Positions 24,196-36,639 of a stretch of DNA of 64,000 nt are shown in pieces. The position numbers and the translations under genes are program-made. Source of the DNA: Reticulitermes lucifugus (taxonomy: Eukaryota; Arthropoda; Insecta; Blattodea; Rhinotermitidae); assembly GCA_026260175.1 (NCBI GenBank), contig JAKCWW010000152.1, positions 84,318 through 148,317 of the forward strand, written 5' to 3'. Within the stretch, counting starts at the first letter, position 1. The number at the start of each line of letters is the position of its first letter. The notes beneath the pieces are model-generated. The model worked only from the letters and a program-made list of their open reading frames with translations, searched no databases and was not told where the DNA came from.

Positions 24196-25478
24196 AATTA
24201 CAATAAGAATTGACAAGTGATCTAAGTAAATATATAGTACTGTCTTAATTTCTGAACAAAGGTCTGTCAAAGGTCTCAGTTATCATTCGAAGAATTTGTG
24301 ACTGTGGTAAAGTTTTAGGATCTGTTTTAAGTACTTAAGAATCCACATTACACTTTATTATGTCAATATTTTATGCATTATATTTATCCTTTGTTCCAAC
24401 AATTTTAAATTTTATGCCTCTTCCTTTTCATTTCGGTAATGTTAAAGTAATCGCTCTTAGAAGCCAAAATAAATTAAAGCTGCCGTCTAGTCTATCTGTA
24501 TTGCCTATCAATACAGCATCCCTTTTGATTTCTATTTTTGAAAGTTAACTTGTTCTTGTATAATAAAACGCTGAATGGTTAGGGTGTCTTCGATCCCAGC
24601 AAAGAGGACTTTTAAGCTTTATGACTGAGACACTGAAGTCTTGTAAAGAGAAATCAAACTGTTCCTCCAGACCCCCCCCTCCCTACCAGTAAATCGAAGA
24701 CATCCGTCCGCCACCGTACGTATCCTTAAGCGCCCCCTTCCCCGCTTCCCCGATCCCAAACCTCTGGTCCAGGCTGGTTGGTTTGCTATCGTAGATTTAT
24801 AACCATGATCAAAGAAAGGCAAACAAATGTTATTTTAAGTAATTGAAATACCTCAACGTAATTTAAAAGCCATAGTCAAACTAGTGTTTGCCTTGTCCTT
24901 TTCCAGTTCCTCCAGCAACCTTCCATAACAGGGCTGACCAATCTTTATACTGTGTTTATGTGTCTTCTGTAACCAACGATTTTTTATTCCTATATCCCGT
25001 TTAAACTTCACAGTTGAGACTATGACTTAGCATTGCTGCTTGTATTTTAAATAGGCAGTGGCCACGCTGCTGTCAGTATAAACACGTCGGCTGATCTGTA
25101 GTATTCGAGATCTAACAAAGGAAAGTGATAAGTTTCGTTGACTCTAAACCATCTATAAATAGTCATATCTCAGTAGACTGGAGTCTACATCAGCATCGCT
25201 GTGGCAACCCCAGTTATCATATTGTGTTTTTCATTAAACGGGCGTAACGCTGTTTTTTACGACGTAAAATTGCAGGCCCATTCAACGTTGCCAAATACGT
25301 GTTACCAGAATGTATATAAATTATTTTTACAAAATCATTTGCAAATAAAAACTTTACGAAAAGGCAAAGACACACAATGCGTCATTTGGGAGAGGATTTT
25401 AGAATTTCACTGCGCGGTACATGCTAATAATAATTTTTGTGGACCACCGCACTGCATCAGTATGTGTAACTCAGCTCG
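24196..25478. other. no gene seen; short GC-rich patch
   Basis: 24660-24780 is a C-rich patch (runs of C, several CpG) embedded in AT-rich DNA. The minus frame 24619-24822 across it has no domain. At 25171-25186 GTAGACTGGAGTCTAC forms a small hairpin. The rest is featureless. Confidence 0.5.
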
Positions 25479-25800
25479 GTCGCCTTGATCGCACAAGGGA
25501 AGGCACAGTGCTTGGAGTTGTTCGTCGAAACGAAATCAGACGCACACTCACAAGACTTTTCGGAAGAGCGTATCACAAGGTGACCATCGATACACATTGG
25601 GTACAGTTTAAGGGGACTGGAAGTGTTTCGCCCAAGACAGATGCAGGGCGTCCGTACGTGTCTGGTGAAAATGTCAAAAACATACGTGAGATATTCATTC
25701 GCAGTCCCTGTTAAGTCGACTTGCAGTTTGAACTGTGTGTATCCGATTTCGTTTCTTCAAACCACTTCGCACACGGTGCCTTCCTTCTCTTGCAGGTTTC
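25479..25800 (+). mobile_element. mariner-like transposase N-terminal fragment
   Basis: The frame gives RREGTVLGVV-like sequence followed by EIRRTLTRLFGRAYHKVTID, HWVQFKGTGSVSPKTDAGRP, and NVKNIREIFIRSPC before a stop. The pattern ..F..K..GSV..K...GRP....ENV..IRE.F.RSP is the paired-like N-terminal DNA-binding region of a widespread arthropod mariner-type transposase, the same type as the copy at 40385-41600. The catalytic domain is missing. An open frame that continues afterwards (25721-26260) has no transposase features. Confidence 0.65.
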
Positions 25801-25977
25801 TGGCGGCAGAGCTGATAGGTCAAACACATATACGGATGCAGTGCAGTCGGAAAGAAAGATTATTAGCACCTACTGGGTATTCAGTGTAACTTCGAGAGTT
25901 TCTCTGGAGATAATCCACAGGCACTCTGTTTTCTGTGCTTCCATACAGTTTTTATTCACGAATAAATTTGTAAAGAT

Positions 25978-25978
<1 letters not shown>

Positions 25979-26009
<31 letters not shown>
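25979..26009. repeat. (AT)n microsatellite
   Basis: About 15 uninterrupted AT units. Confidence 0.95.
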
Positions 26010-26012
<3 letters not shown>

Positions 26013-27652
26013 GCGTCCTCAATTCCAAATTCCACAAACTTCGACTTGCACCTGATCTTCCGAAACGTAACTCTAATAATCAGGTTTTAAACATATCATT
26101 CTTTTCCTTAGCATATCACAATTTAAATACCCATCTCTCTTCGAAAATCACAGACAATGATTTTGGAAAGGAGATTATTTTGTATTTTTGCTCATATAAT
26201 CCACCAGTCTTTTATTTCAAAATAGCTCGATTTGTTCGTATATATCGAGAAATTTATTAATATTCTGACTGTATCACTTGGAAGTTTTGGTATCTGAAAC
26301 TACAGTTCTGACCTTTCTTCGCAAAACTACTGGCTGGAAAACAAAGCAAGTAGGCCTACTAAATCACGCGGGCACAATGGTTGCTTCAACTCGCCAACTT
26401 GCCTTCAAGTGGTCAAGCGAAAGAAATGACATGTACAAGTATACTGTGGCAGTATCATTCACGGTGTGATAATTGCATTAGGTAGCCAACAGCTGCAGCG
26501 GAAATTAATTTAGGCTACACAGTCTGTCAAACACTCACGAGAACACTTCCAATCAGTTTAAGGTACCTTAACGATTCTTTCAATATTCTCTGTCTCTTAG
26601 GAACATCGAAGACATCTATTACTCTAGCAAACAAGTGGATAAGCTAAGCTTTAGTAAATAAGAAGTTTACCTACACAGTTTAATACGCAGATTTTAAGTA
26701 CATCTAATCCGATCTCATCAAATTTAATTATCAGCGGTGTAGTGATCGCTATCTGACAGTTTTGAGGAAGGAAATTTGTCAATGTACGGAGAAAAACAGC
26801 TTTTAAAGCTGATATTAAGTAATACGAGTACGAAATTTCTTTAGTCTTCTGACTGTAATTAATTTTTCAGAATTAACATTAATTACTCAAGGAATCCCGA
26901 AGGTTTAGAAAACCAAGTTTTCAATTGTCGCTGTGTATTACATTCTATTTTTCAATTCACTTATGCTGAATTATACTTTCGCCGTTACACGAACACAGTT
27001 GTTTGTGAAGCGACGAAAATGAAATTCAGTATAAACGAGCGGTCGGACCGGATCCGGGAATCTGCTGTCAACCGTATCTGTTTTTCCATGTCCCAGTTAG
27101 CAGACGCTCATTGCTTTGGCTCTCACGTTCACCTCCTATAATTCTTTGGCCACCATCCATCAGCAGCACGTCTGAAATTATCGCACACCAGGCAGCTGCT
27201 CTGTAAAGTACTACAACGAATTCACGCAGCGGACACAACTGTACTCGGCTACACTCTCCTGTTTCTTTTCGGATTTTATCTCTTCCGTACTACTTTCCTT
27301 GGTTTGTTTTCTTTAACGTCATTTTTCCATGCCCTTCCACTCAAGAGGTTGCGGATCCTGGGCCAGGTCCTCTTATGCATGGACTCCCTTGGCATTTTTA
27401 CAACACAAGTCCGACAAACTTCACAGCTTATCACAAATAGGCATGTTTCTTATATTTAAACCAGCAGAAGCACTCTTTTTTTCCCGAGATGTCGTTGCCT
27501 TCCCTGTCAGAATTAAAATATACAGACTATCAGCTAAAACGTTAAGGAACTCATGCCATTCTAATCAAGAGATAAAATTTTACTCATGTAGGGTAACTTC
27601 GGGTGAAACAAGGCCACAAAAAAGAGAAGACAGGCAACGTACGTATAGACGT
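26010..27652. other. no gene seen; possible worn SINE near 27335
   Basis: AT-rich DNA. GAGGTTGCGGATCCTGGGCC at 27344-27363 resembles a damaged B box, followed by GGTCC and CTTGGCATTTTT as in some insect SINEs, but there is no convincing A box. The 163-codon frame 27329-27820 overlaps this and the repeat that follows, and has no domain. Confidence 0.45.
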
Positions 27653-28152
27653 AACATTGAGGCGCTTTGGCGAAACCATTGCTGCTGTGGAAAAGCAATA
27701 AATATTGCATATTCCGAGTTTGTGTCTGTAGCCTTAGTTATACAGCATGCAAAGCGCATGCGTGATATTGTCAATTGTGGCCTGTCTGGCTCTACCATAT
27801 TTTTCCACATTATCTCGTAAACAGCACAATTTTCGGAAAAAAGTTATTGATCAAAAAATATATGTTTTGAGTTTCTCTACAAAATTATCTGAAACATTTC
27901 TCATTCTAAGAAGACCTGAGCGAGATATTATCATAAATGTACATAGGTCCTTATGTAAAGTATCCGTTATTCTTGTAATATTTTAATGAAACTTGAATTT
28001 TGTTGACAGATTTTGTAAAAATCCTCAAATATCATATTTCATGAAAATTTATGCATTGGGAGCCGAGTTGTTCCACGCGGACAGATGAAAGGACAGACAG
28101 ACATGACGAAGCTAATAGTCGCCTTTCGAAATTTTGCGAACGCGCCTAAAAT
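27653..28152 (+). repeat. unassigned interspersed repeat R500, copy 1
   Basis: Aligns along its length with 45529-46015 and, reverse oriented, with 58948-59330. Conserved landmarks in order: CAGCATGCAAAGCGCATGCG, a GGCCTGTCT segment, CACATTATCTCGTAAACAGC, CATTTCTCATTCTAAGAAGA, GGGAGCCGAGTTGTTCC and AATTTTGCGAACGCG. I recall peptides translated from this repeat in many unrelated arthropod genomes but cannot name the family. No terminal repeats or target duplications are visible, so SINE, MITE and LINE-tail origins all remain open. Confidence 0.75.
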
Positions 28153-28300
28153 GAGCTAATACACCATATTGGGTGGATGGAAAGTTATTCCGATACTATT
28201 TTTGGTAAGGCTGGTCCTTCCCCTATAATATATACGTTTTTCTGTTCTAATTATTGGAGAGTCTAAAATGCTACATTTTATCTTGCAAAGACTGTACATT

Positions 28301-28336
28301 GTCCTATTCACCTGCCTGCTAGCGGGTGAATTGGAC
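28301..28336. repeat. 36-nt hairpin
   Basis: GTCCTATTCACC (28301-28312) pairs with GGTGAATTGGAC (28325-28336) at 11 of 12 positions around a 12-nt loop. No context suggests a terminator or RNA gene. Confidence 0.55.
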
Positions 28337-30495
28337 CACCATTTAAGGTAAATGGGATAATCAGTACTGAAAATTACTGATCGAAAATTGGGCTTTCCTT
28401 ATATACGCATAATCTTATGATATGTATGGACTGTACAGTCTATAGGCCTATCTTAATTCTTCCTTCAATGCAGTTTCTACAAGTGAATAATTCGCAGCCT
28501 CTTGCACTGAAGCATTTCTCGTGTTACAATACAGCGCACTTCACACGCTGTATTCAGTGTTCAAATTGCGTTGAATTCCGGCAGTTGTATACTTAACTAC
28601 AGACACAACAAACGTAACTTCCTTTGCGCCTCCAGCGCCAAATTCCTCAAAAGAAACTTGGCAGCACGAATTGAACGTAGAAATTCCGCGGCTATGGCCA
28701 AATTCCGTCTTCTGGGGTATCACTGGCTTTATGTTTGGTGAGTCTCATCAATGCACGTAGTAGAAGTCAAGAAACGAGCATTTTGTTTCAGCCTTTTAAT
28801 TAAATAGCTGAGCGCCTTGTGTTAATGTAGGGAGCATATTATCGGAGGACAAGTTCAACAGGGATTAACACTGTTGATGTAAAATTGGTAAAAAAATTGT
28901 CACTGCCAAGTCATTTTCTTCGCCAGAAATAAATACGGTTTGATCTCGTCTTGACTTCAAGGCATTGTTCTCAGCAATTTTTCTAGGACACAGGCATGTT
29001 CGTTGTAATATAAACAGGTCTGCGGCATGCCTAATGCTTCTGCTGTCGCGACAAGCTTTTTGAGCTTCATTCGTATCTTCTGCCCTTTATGAGTGCCCTG
29101 TTTTTCATTTATATTTACCCACCTGCAAAAAAAGATATGGAAAATGCATGTGCATTGTTTAATTTATTAAATCTTAAAACAGTAACACAATAATTTAAAA
29201 ATATGTTATATAAAACGAAATTATTCAACATTTCCCAAAATTGGCCTATTCACCCGAATTTGCTCAGTGATACACAGCAACGGTTGGTATCATGGCAGGC
29301 TATTAATAGTGGAATTGGCTCATATAATTTCTGAACACTACTTAACATTTCTAACGATTAAAAGAAACTGCGATTCAGTACAGCATGTCTGCCTAAACCC
29401 TAACGTTAACATACCCAAATGTTTAAAAATTCGCTTGTTTTTATCTTACTTTAAGACACGAGCTTCAAAACCAAAATTTATTTCCCAAACACGTTCATCT
29501 GTCCAAGCAGTATTTTTCCTTCACCGCACTCTCAAAGCTCCAAGAAACGCTGCTAATGGCAGGAAAGGTCACAACGCCACCATTTATGCCGCGGGGGAGT
29601 TTTTCCCAAAAATAATCCTATTTAATTGTTCGACATATCCACCTGGACTTACCATAATTTAAATTTAGTACAAGAATTCGAATCATATTCAAACATTGTA
29701 CCGCAGTGCTTGCGCACCGCAATGTCGTGGCTATCGAAAGTACTCGTATATGACTATGGTGTAAATTTCGTAATATATTTGCGTGTTTTCTATTAGCTTC
29801 GCGGTAGAAATCATATGAAAGAGAACAGTTACAGTTTATTAATTGGGGTTATTGCATTTATTGCTCAAAGTACACAAAGAATACTATATGAGGGTTAGTC
29901 GTGTTCGTGTTCTTCGTCTGACATTCTTAAGCTGATCGACTATGGGTGGTTAACTACGTCAGAGATTTTGATTATACAACTTCAAACTTCTGAATGAATT
30001 ACGTGACAATGACGAATTGAGTTAAATTAGTGACCAAAATTTTAGCAGCAATAGACCTAACCGGCTGAAATGGAAACAACAAAGAGCAAGCTGAAACAGT
30101 TACTACATATTTTGCTCAACAAAAGTGGGATTTCTAACAGATGATCTTTTAAAATTTAGCATATTTAATAATTAACTCTAATCCTGCCTGCCACATAAGA
30201 CAACTACGCGTTATTATAGGATAGAACACCGATTTATATTGAAATTTGAGGAGAGGAATTGATTTAGTACTTTGGTATCGGTCCAATGTAACCGGTGCCT
30301 GGCTCAAACTAAACTCCTCATCGATTTTCTCAAAAGCCGATTACGGTAAAAATGCACCATAAAATAGGTTGGTTAAAAATACAAAAACAAATTGATTGGC
30401 ACCATAAATAGGGCACACGCATTGGTTACATGCCTCCATAACTACACGTACATTAATTATTTACATCAACTGTTAAGCCAACGTTTGTCCATTGG
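28337..30495. other. no gene seen
   Basis: 2.2 kb of AT-rich DNA. The 131-codon frame at 29267-29662 is the longest; its translation shows no signal peptide, domain or repeat identity I recognise, and I treat it as chance. Confidence 0.5.
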
Positions 30496-30779
30496 CTTTC
30501 TTTTTGTGGTGAAGGGCCCCGCAGCAGATGCTACGGACGCACCGCAGCCTAGAGGCTTATTGTGCAACCCTGTGATGAAGATGATTAGTCTTTTTTCGTT
30601 TTTCCAGGTAATGGAGCACCGGTGGAATGAAACTGACAGGGGAAAACCTAAGTGCTCGGGGAAAAACCTGTCCCAGTGCCACTTTGTCCACTACAAATCC
30701 CACATGGACTGACCCGGAATCGAACCCGGGCCTCTGCGGTGAGAGGCCGGCGACTAACCAACTGAGTCATGGCACGGCC
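30496..30779 (-). mobile_element. tRNA-derived SINE with 12-bp target duplication
   Basis: TTTGTCCATTGG stands at both sides (30484-30495 and 30780-30791), a perfect target-site duplication. On the minus strand the element starts GGCCGTGCCATGACTCAGTTGGTTAG (A box included, shown here as two parts: GGCCGTGCCATG then ACTCAGTTGGTTAG). It has a tRNA-like GCCTC..GAGGC arm and the B box GGGTTCGATTCC, then a GGTTTTTCCCC central block. It ends with the A-rich CCACAAAAAGAAAG. The perfect duplication and intact boxes suggest a fairly recent insertion by LINE machinery. It belongs to a family different from the tRNA-Leu-like copies. Confidence 0.9.
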
Positions 30780-31321
30780 TTTGTCCATTGGTTTGGCTTA
30801 AAACCATTTTCGACGTTCAAAAACAGGGTTTATTGAAAGAAGTAAGTGACATTGGGCATAATCAATAGTGTCAGAAGTATGATAGATACAAAACATTTAG
30901 AAGACGTTATGATTATAGGCGTACACGAGTGATACTGTTATTCTCAGTTCACTGATGCAGTTTGAAATGGGAATTTAGAGAAGTTTTACTTTCAAAAATT
31001 GAATTCAGTGAAACAACAAATTAAGAACTCTTTACTAGGCACTTGTTCCGCTAAACTATCTCACCAAATAGAAGACGAATGCTATAACTGTTTTATTATA
31101 TCTCTTAAACTGAAGTTTGCGTTTATGTCCCTCACACATAAACCAGCAGTGTTTGTCAGTCTGTCCGTCGGAAAACTTGCGACGGTCGCGGTTTTATGCT
31201 TGTGAGCTATGTTAGACAAACCGCTTTGGATTTACAAACCACATATCTTACTTCTGCACATCCCAAGACAGAAAAGAAAATAGGTGGACATAGTACACCC
31301 TTCCTCAAATTGTTCCATGGA
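30780..31321. other. no gene seen
   Basis: The first 12 bases are the SINE target duplication. The rest is AT-rich, with the frame 30999-31205 showing nothing recognisable. Confidence 0.55.
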
Positions 31322-31866
31322 CAGATTGAACTCCATGGAGCAGAGACCTTCTTGAGAAGCTAACAGGTCCTCAGCTAGTCAAGAAATTTCCCGCATTTTA
31401 TGGAACCCGAAGGTTCATTATCCCATTCACAACGGCCCGCCGCCTGTTCCTATCTCCAGCCAGATCAATCCAGTCCATGCCTCCCCATCCCTAATCCTGA
31501 AGATCCATTTTAATATTATTTTTTCATCAACGTCTGAGTCTTCCAATTGATCTCTTTCCCTCAGGTCTCGCCACCAAAACTCTGTATGCATCTATCCTGA
31601 CTCCCATAAGTGCTACATATACCCCATCTTATTTTTCTTGATTTGATCACCCGAATAATATTTGGTGAGGAGTACAGATTACAAAGCTCCTCGTTGTGTA
31701 GTCTTTTCCACGCCCCTGTTCCCTCGTCCCTTTTAGGCCCTCAGCACGCTATTCTCAAACACCCTCACCCTATGTTTCTCGCACAATGTGAGAGGCCACC
31801 TTTCACACCTAAAAAAACAAGAGACAAAATTGTATTTCTGTATATCTTAATGAGATTGATTGAAAC
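31322..31866 (-). mobile_element. LINE-A, 3' end with coding-tail relic
   Basis: Aligns with 3147-3694 along its length and on the same strand. Recognisable pieces on the minus strand are EHRVRVFENSV, then KRDEGTGAWKRLHNEELCNL, SSPNIIRVIKSRKIRW, and at the end NGIMNLRVP. Several stops and frame changes interrupt it. The 3' end reads GGTCTCTGCTCCATGGAGTT, as in the young copy at 51332-51469. No reverse transcriptase part is present. Confidence 0.8.
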
Positions 31867-32889
31867 AGATGTTTTTGTGTGACATACTTCTGTTCTTTTG
31901 ACTTATTTTTATTGGTTTGTCTTCACGTATTACGTCTTCCTCTTTATATCCTTCATGGGCAAATTAAGCACCTTATTACAAGTTCTGAACAAAGGTGTAG
32001 CTTCTAATCTGAATATTCTGACATCCTTGACTATTTTGAATAGGAGCCAGATATCGACATAAACAATTCCAAGTATTTCCTTTTTAAATGAATACAAAGC
32101 ACACATCCTGCAGGAATCTGAGACGTGTCTAATATGTTATCAATAAACGAGCCAAGTCCTATTAGCTGGTTCTACGTATAGGAATAACAAGACGCATGAA
32201 AGAGATGGAATAACGCGTTGTCAGGTCGAGACGGATGAGGGATCAAATGCTATACATTAAGGGGAAGACGCTTCTTTAAGAAGTAGATATTATCCCTTTG
32301 GATTCTCCTTCTTCCGTAACGCAGGTTTCACGTTAGCCACGGTGCGTTAAAATGTTACACAGTTTCCTGACACGTATAAGCTAGAGCCATGTTCACATTG
32401 AAATTGGCGTAACGCATATGTAATGGGTTAATTAGGAAATGAACACGTAGCTGTGTGGGCTGTGTGCTGTATCAGTAAGACCTCAATATGCACGTTTGAA
32501 ACATGCAGACAAAATACAGTTAAACTGAAAATATGCAACTAAGTTTGTAACAGAAATAAATATTTCTAACGGCCCACACTTTAAGCCGTGATAGCATGTG
32601 TGAAGTATACGGCACAATCCACAAGACAGTGTTCCGAGTATTGGGGTTGCGATTTGAAAATGTCACCTCTAGGGATACAGATAAAACAAAGATAGTCAGT
32701 CTCTAACTGTGGCATCCCGTTGTGCTTAATCTCAATCAACAGACTTCCGTCGCCACAAGTATATCGTTATTACCAGTGTAATGAATACACAGCTGTGCCG
32801 AGAAAGGTTTATTATATTTGCGTAACAAATACAGTCAAGACAAAGTAAATTTGATTTGTTTTTAACACGGATACGTAGAAGAAGACGAA
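31867..32889. other. no gene seen
   Basis: AT-rich DNA without recognised features. Confidence 0.55.
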
Positions 32890-33292
32890 AAATTATTATT
32901 ATTATTTAATTCCACTTCGTCGTGTACATTTTGCTACCTATGGAGCATACAATTTATCACCGTCTGTTCTTCCTGTTTATTAATTCCTTCTATTTTTAAT
33001 GGCTTCTAGGTATTATTTTCCACTATCGTAATTTCCTCCGCTTTTTATTTTTTATTGTACCTCATTTTGTATTTTTTGCTACATCCACTTAACACTTAAT
33101 TTTATATGTTTTGCCACTAGATACCTGTATTGGTATCTTTATCTTTTTAATTCTTTTAATTTTCTCTCTTTAAGGGTTAGTTATGTATATTGTACGTAGC
33201 TTGTGCTCTTTCTGTAATTGATCCCCGGGCTGTTGAGTCAGCACGTACATAAACTTGATTGAATTATTATTATTATTATTATTATTATTAAT
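32890..33292 (+). mobile_element. LINE 3' untranslated region with (ATT)n tail
   Basis: The segment ends TGATCCCCGGGCTGTTGAGT, a short stretch, then AAACTTGATTGAATT followed by (ATT)n at 33262-33290. A CCxGGCTGTTGAGTC ... TAAATxxATTGAATT end followed by ATT units is a pattern I remember from insect CR1/Jockey-type LINE 3' ends. The upstream T-rich 300 bases would be its UTR. No coding tail is recognisable, so the family is uncertain. Confidence 0.5.
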
Positions 33293-34546
33293 AAAGTGTT
33301 GGCTACTAAACGTCTTACGTTTCAGACTGATCTCTCCTGCTTATATCTTGGCCGCAGTAATCATCTTTCTACGTGGGGTTTGTAGCTGTGTTTAAAAACG
33401 AATTATTCCATACACCAAAACGCACTTTAAATTCCCACTAAACCAGCAACCTGAAATATGAAAATACATGCTTGGAATTTTTATTGACGGAGTGCATTTC
33501 CTTTCCACATGACGTAACAAATCTGACGTGATACGTTTTCATGGAAACTGCTGGATCTTCGTTATCTTAAGTGAGCATTATTACTTTGATATTAACACAA
33601 CTTACACTTTGAATACTGCATGAACTTACTGACAAACCTCAGTAGACCACATCCCACGGTAATGCAAAATTAAATCCGAAAATAATTTGTTTTATAATTT
33701 TTCAGGTTTTTCGCCGCGGTGACTTTCCCTAGTGTAGTCATCTGCTTTGTGACAGCGAACACACGCATGTCCCTCGAAGATTTGAGAATGTTCCTTACAT
33801 TACGTCAACTGATGTGAGCCAACGAAGGCTATGAATCAGCACAATTTTTATATTACACGCAGCGTCCATGGACTGCGCTTGGATGGAAAGAGGTTTTTAA
33901 TGCGGTGTGACATGCCCTTCCTAAGGCACCAGACACCTTTATAGTGCGTCTGACAGCTACTTCTTCTGGTAGTCTTCTTCTTCTTCCACAAGAAGACCTA
34001 TTCAAGTTCAGTCCTACACAGACGATTCTTACCTCATGCCCACTATGCTGGTGATTCATTGCAATTATTTGTTTTTCTGTACGTGATTGATGGGATATTC
34101 AATAACTCTCCATGAACTTAACATGTTATTTACCGTCGATTGTTTGTTAATGACTGGGCGATGAAGAAATTAGTGAAATGACTGACAGGTAAAAAGATAG
34201 CCACTACAAACCGGTTTGTGAACCTAGGTCCACTTGACGGGAACCCTTCACGATAGGCTCAAGTCAAATTATTAGGCGTTACTGCTGCAATCTGCAAACC
34301 AAGTTCAGGCACAGACATAAGAAATCCAAATGGAAAAAGAACGTGAAAAGTTCAAGGCTTTCAAATTACTCGAAAAATCTGCAGTAATTTCCTTAATTCT
34401 TACACATTCATTCACACTCTGTTAATCATTTGGCGTACACAATAATCAAAATTATTATTCCTACCTAAATAAACATCGCGTATCACGCGGAATTTGATAT
34501 TCTCGCCCCAATATCTATGAAAATTACCGTCTTAAGAAATGTGATG
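33293..34546. other. no gene seen
   Basis: AT-rich, with a somewhat more balanced segment at 33850-34060 whose minus frame (68 codons, Arg-rich) has no domain I can name. Confidence 0.5.
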
Positions 34547-34724
34547 TGTACATACATACATACATACATACATACGTACATACATACGTACATACATACA
34601 TACGTACATANNNNNNNNNNNNNNNNNNNNNNNNNNNNNNNNNNNNNNNNNNNNNNNNNNACATACATACGTACATACATACGTACATACATACATACAT
34701 ACATACATACATACATACATACAA
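34547..34724. repeat. (CATA/CGTA)n tetranucleotide array with assembly gap
   Basis: Tandem ACAT and ACGT units run from 34547 to 34610 and from 34661 to 34724, with 50 N between (34611-34660). Open frames through it in five frames (for example runs of Tyr-Val-Cys-Met) are artefacts of the repeat. The true length is unknown because of the gap. Confidence 0.95.
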
Positions 34725-36639
34725 GCACGCACGTGCTCACACAGAATGTTGATCTCATAAGCCCATTTTCTGTTCTAATGAAAGTAAAGTAGGCTAAAGT
34801 TACCATCGTCTGCAGATCCAAATATTTTCTAAATGAATGATAAAATTGTGGTCCTTCCGTCACGTAATCTTTTACTTCTCAGAAAACTTAAGGGGAAAAT
34901 ACTGTTATTTTATTTCCTCAAACATTCCAGGAAAGGAAAGGAACCCGTAAACATATCGTATATGAAAGATCCTACTGCCGGATCAAATTATATACTTAGT
35001 TGAAACAGTTCATGGATTATGTTTACGAAATCAAAAGAAAAACGCAACAAAACGTCGTTATATTTTCATATTTAATTTATAACTCGTGTAGCATTGGTTC
35101 GTAAAATTCGCAGCCATTCTGAGCCAGACGCAATATTTCGTGCTTAAATTTTAGTTTAAAATTTCAATATAAATTTCCTCAAGTTTCTCCCATAGAGAAC
35201 ACTATTAGTTCAGGTCCTATATAACAGACCAATATACAAAATAAACTAACAGGCATTCTTTAGTTTCAGATTACATCATCCTGAGCTTTTTTCCGCTGAT
35301 ATTTTACCTTTCCTCACAACTATCCAAGAAAATAAATCCAGCGGAAAATGACTGGGAATTTAACATTCTAAATATACGCATCGTTGTACGTTAAAACGAT
35401 TTTCCAACTACGTTTAAAGTCTATTAGCAACAAACAGGGAACCAAATAATGTCATAAAGGTTCATGCGTCATACTGTATATTGGGATGTTCGCTTACAGC
35501 CAAAGCAAACAAGCAATCTGCTGGTACACACTAATATACTGCAGGCCCACCTCATTAGGTAAACAGCAAACATCTGTTAAAATATTTTAAATCCAAATAT
35601 TGAAGTAATCAAATTGGTGCCTTGCAGCAGGGAAGTAAAATCGAGAGGGGAAGTCAGTGGTTCATCCCGTCAAATCGATGTTCCTTTCATTTCCTCCTGA
35701 GAGCTGGAATTACATTGCCCATCCCACATGGCTCTGAGCACCACCATCCTCAATGTTGCTAAGTCACCATGAAGAGATGTCTAATTTGTCTTCCCACTTA
35801 TCCCCTGTCTCATCAACACTGGACAAGAGAAAACCACGTTATCAGGATACGGGATGCCATGGAACTCTCTTTCATTATGCGCCAGAGTGTGATAAAAGTA
35901 GCTGTAAAAAATACATTTTCTATGGCCGATAATACCAATGTTTCCAAACGTACGTCACTGATGACGTTACAAATCTGTCTTGTAATAAAGTTTACAGACT
36001 AGATGTTCTGGATTCGTTTGCTGGAAATTTTATTGCTAATTTTTCCATCCTCCTCCGTGGCCTAAGAAATTCGTTTGAAAACCTCAGATGCATGCATTTT
36101 CGTCCATAGTGAAGCAAAAAGCTGCCCATTTGCTTCCATATAACTGTGAGGACATTTAGATAAAGGCACTACTTTACCTTTACTCCAGATTTTTACAAGA
36201 GTATTGTTTATTTATCTAGCGTACAATACATAATATCGACACCTCAACCACATTTGTTTACCTTGAAAGAACTAAAGAGAGCACGCATTTGAACTTTACA
36301 TGACGGGATACAAATCAATGCATCAATAAATAAATAAATGTGTTAGATCCTGAGGACATGAATATGCATAAGTATGATTATATAAAAAATTAGATTTGCA
36401 TTCGTCTTTATCCCGAAGACAGCAAGTTAATTTTTCAGCAAGAGGCATTCCTCAAATTCAAGAAATTGCAGGATCGATTCCAGTTTATTCTAATATTATT
36501 CGTGACAGACCAGAACTCTTTTAACTCGTGGGCCAGATTCAAGATGTACAGTAACTCCATTCGACTACTCCTTTACACAAAATTACCATTTTACCTCACT
36601 TTCATAATCTAAAGTAGTAACAAGGATTGAGAGTTTTTG
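34725..36639. other. no gene seen
   Basis: 1.9 kb of AT-rich DNA. The frame 35769-36002 (77 codons) and the slightly GC-richer bases before it show no domain or splice context I can support. Confidence 0.5.

Noticed and set aside
25721-26260. A 179-codon open frame, the longest in the window
   Set aside because: It starts in the decayed end of a mariner fragment and passes through an (AT)n microsatellite coding for Tyr-Ile repeats; no domain.
27329-27820. A 163-codon open frame
   Set aside because: Its second part lies inside repeat R500 and the first part inside a possible SINE remnant.
29267-29662. A 131-codon open frame
   Set aside because: No recognisable features and no supporting splice or promoter context.
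30710-30779. Possible genuine tRNA gene
   Set aside because: It is the head of a SINE bounded by a 12-bp target duplication.
33850-34060. Possible exon coding an Arg-rich peptide on the minus strand
   Set aside because: Only 68 codons, no domain and no convincing splice borders; left unannotated.
34517-34863. Open frames of up to 126 codons across 34.5-34.9 kb
   Set aside because: They are translations of a tetranucleotide microsatellite and run through an assembly gap of N.
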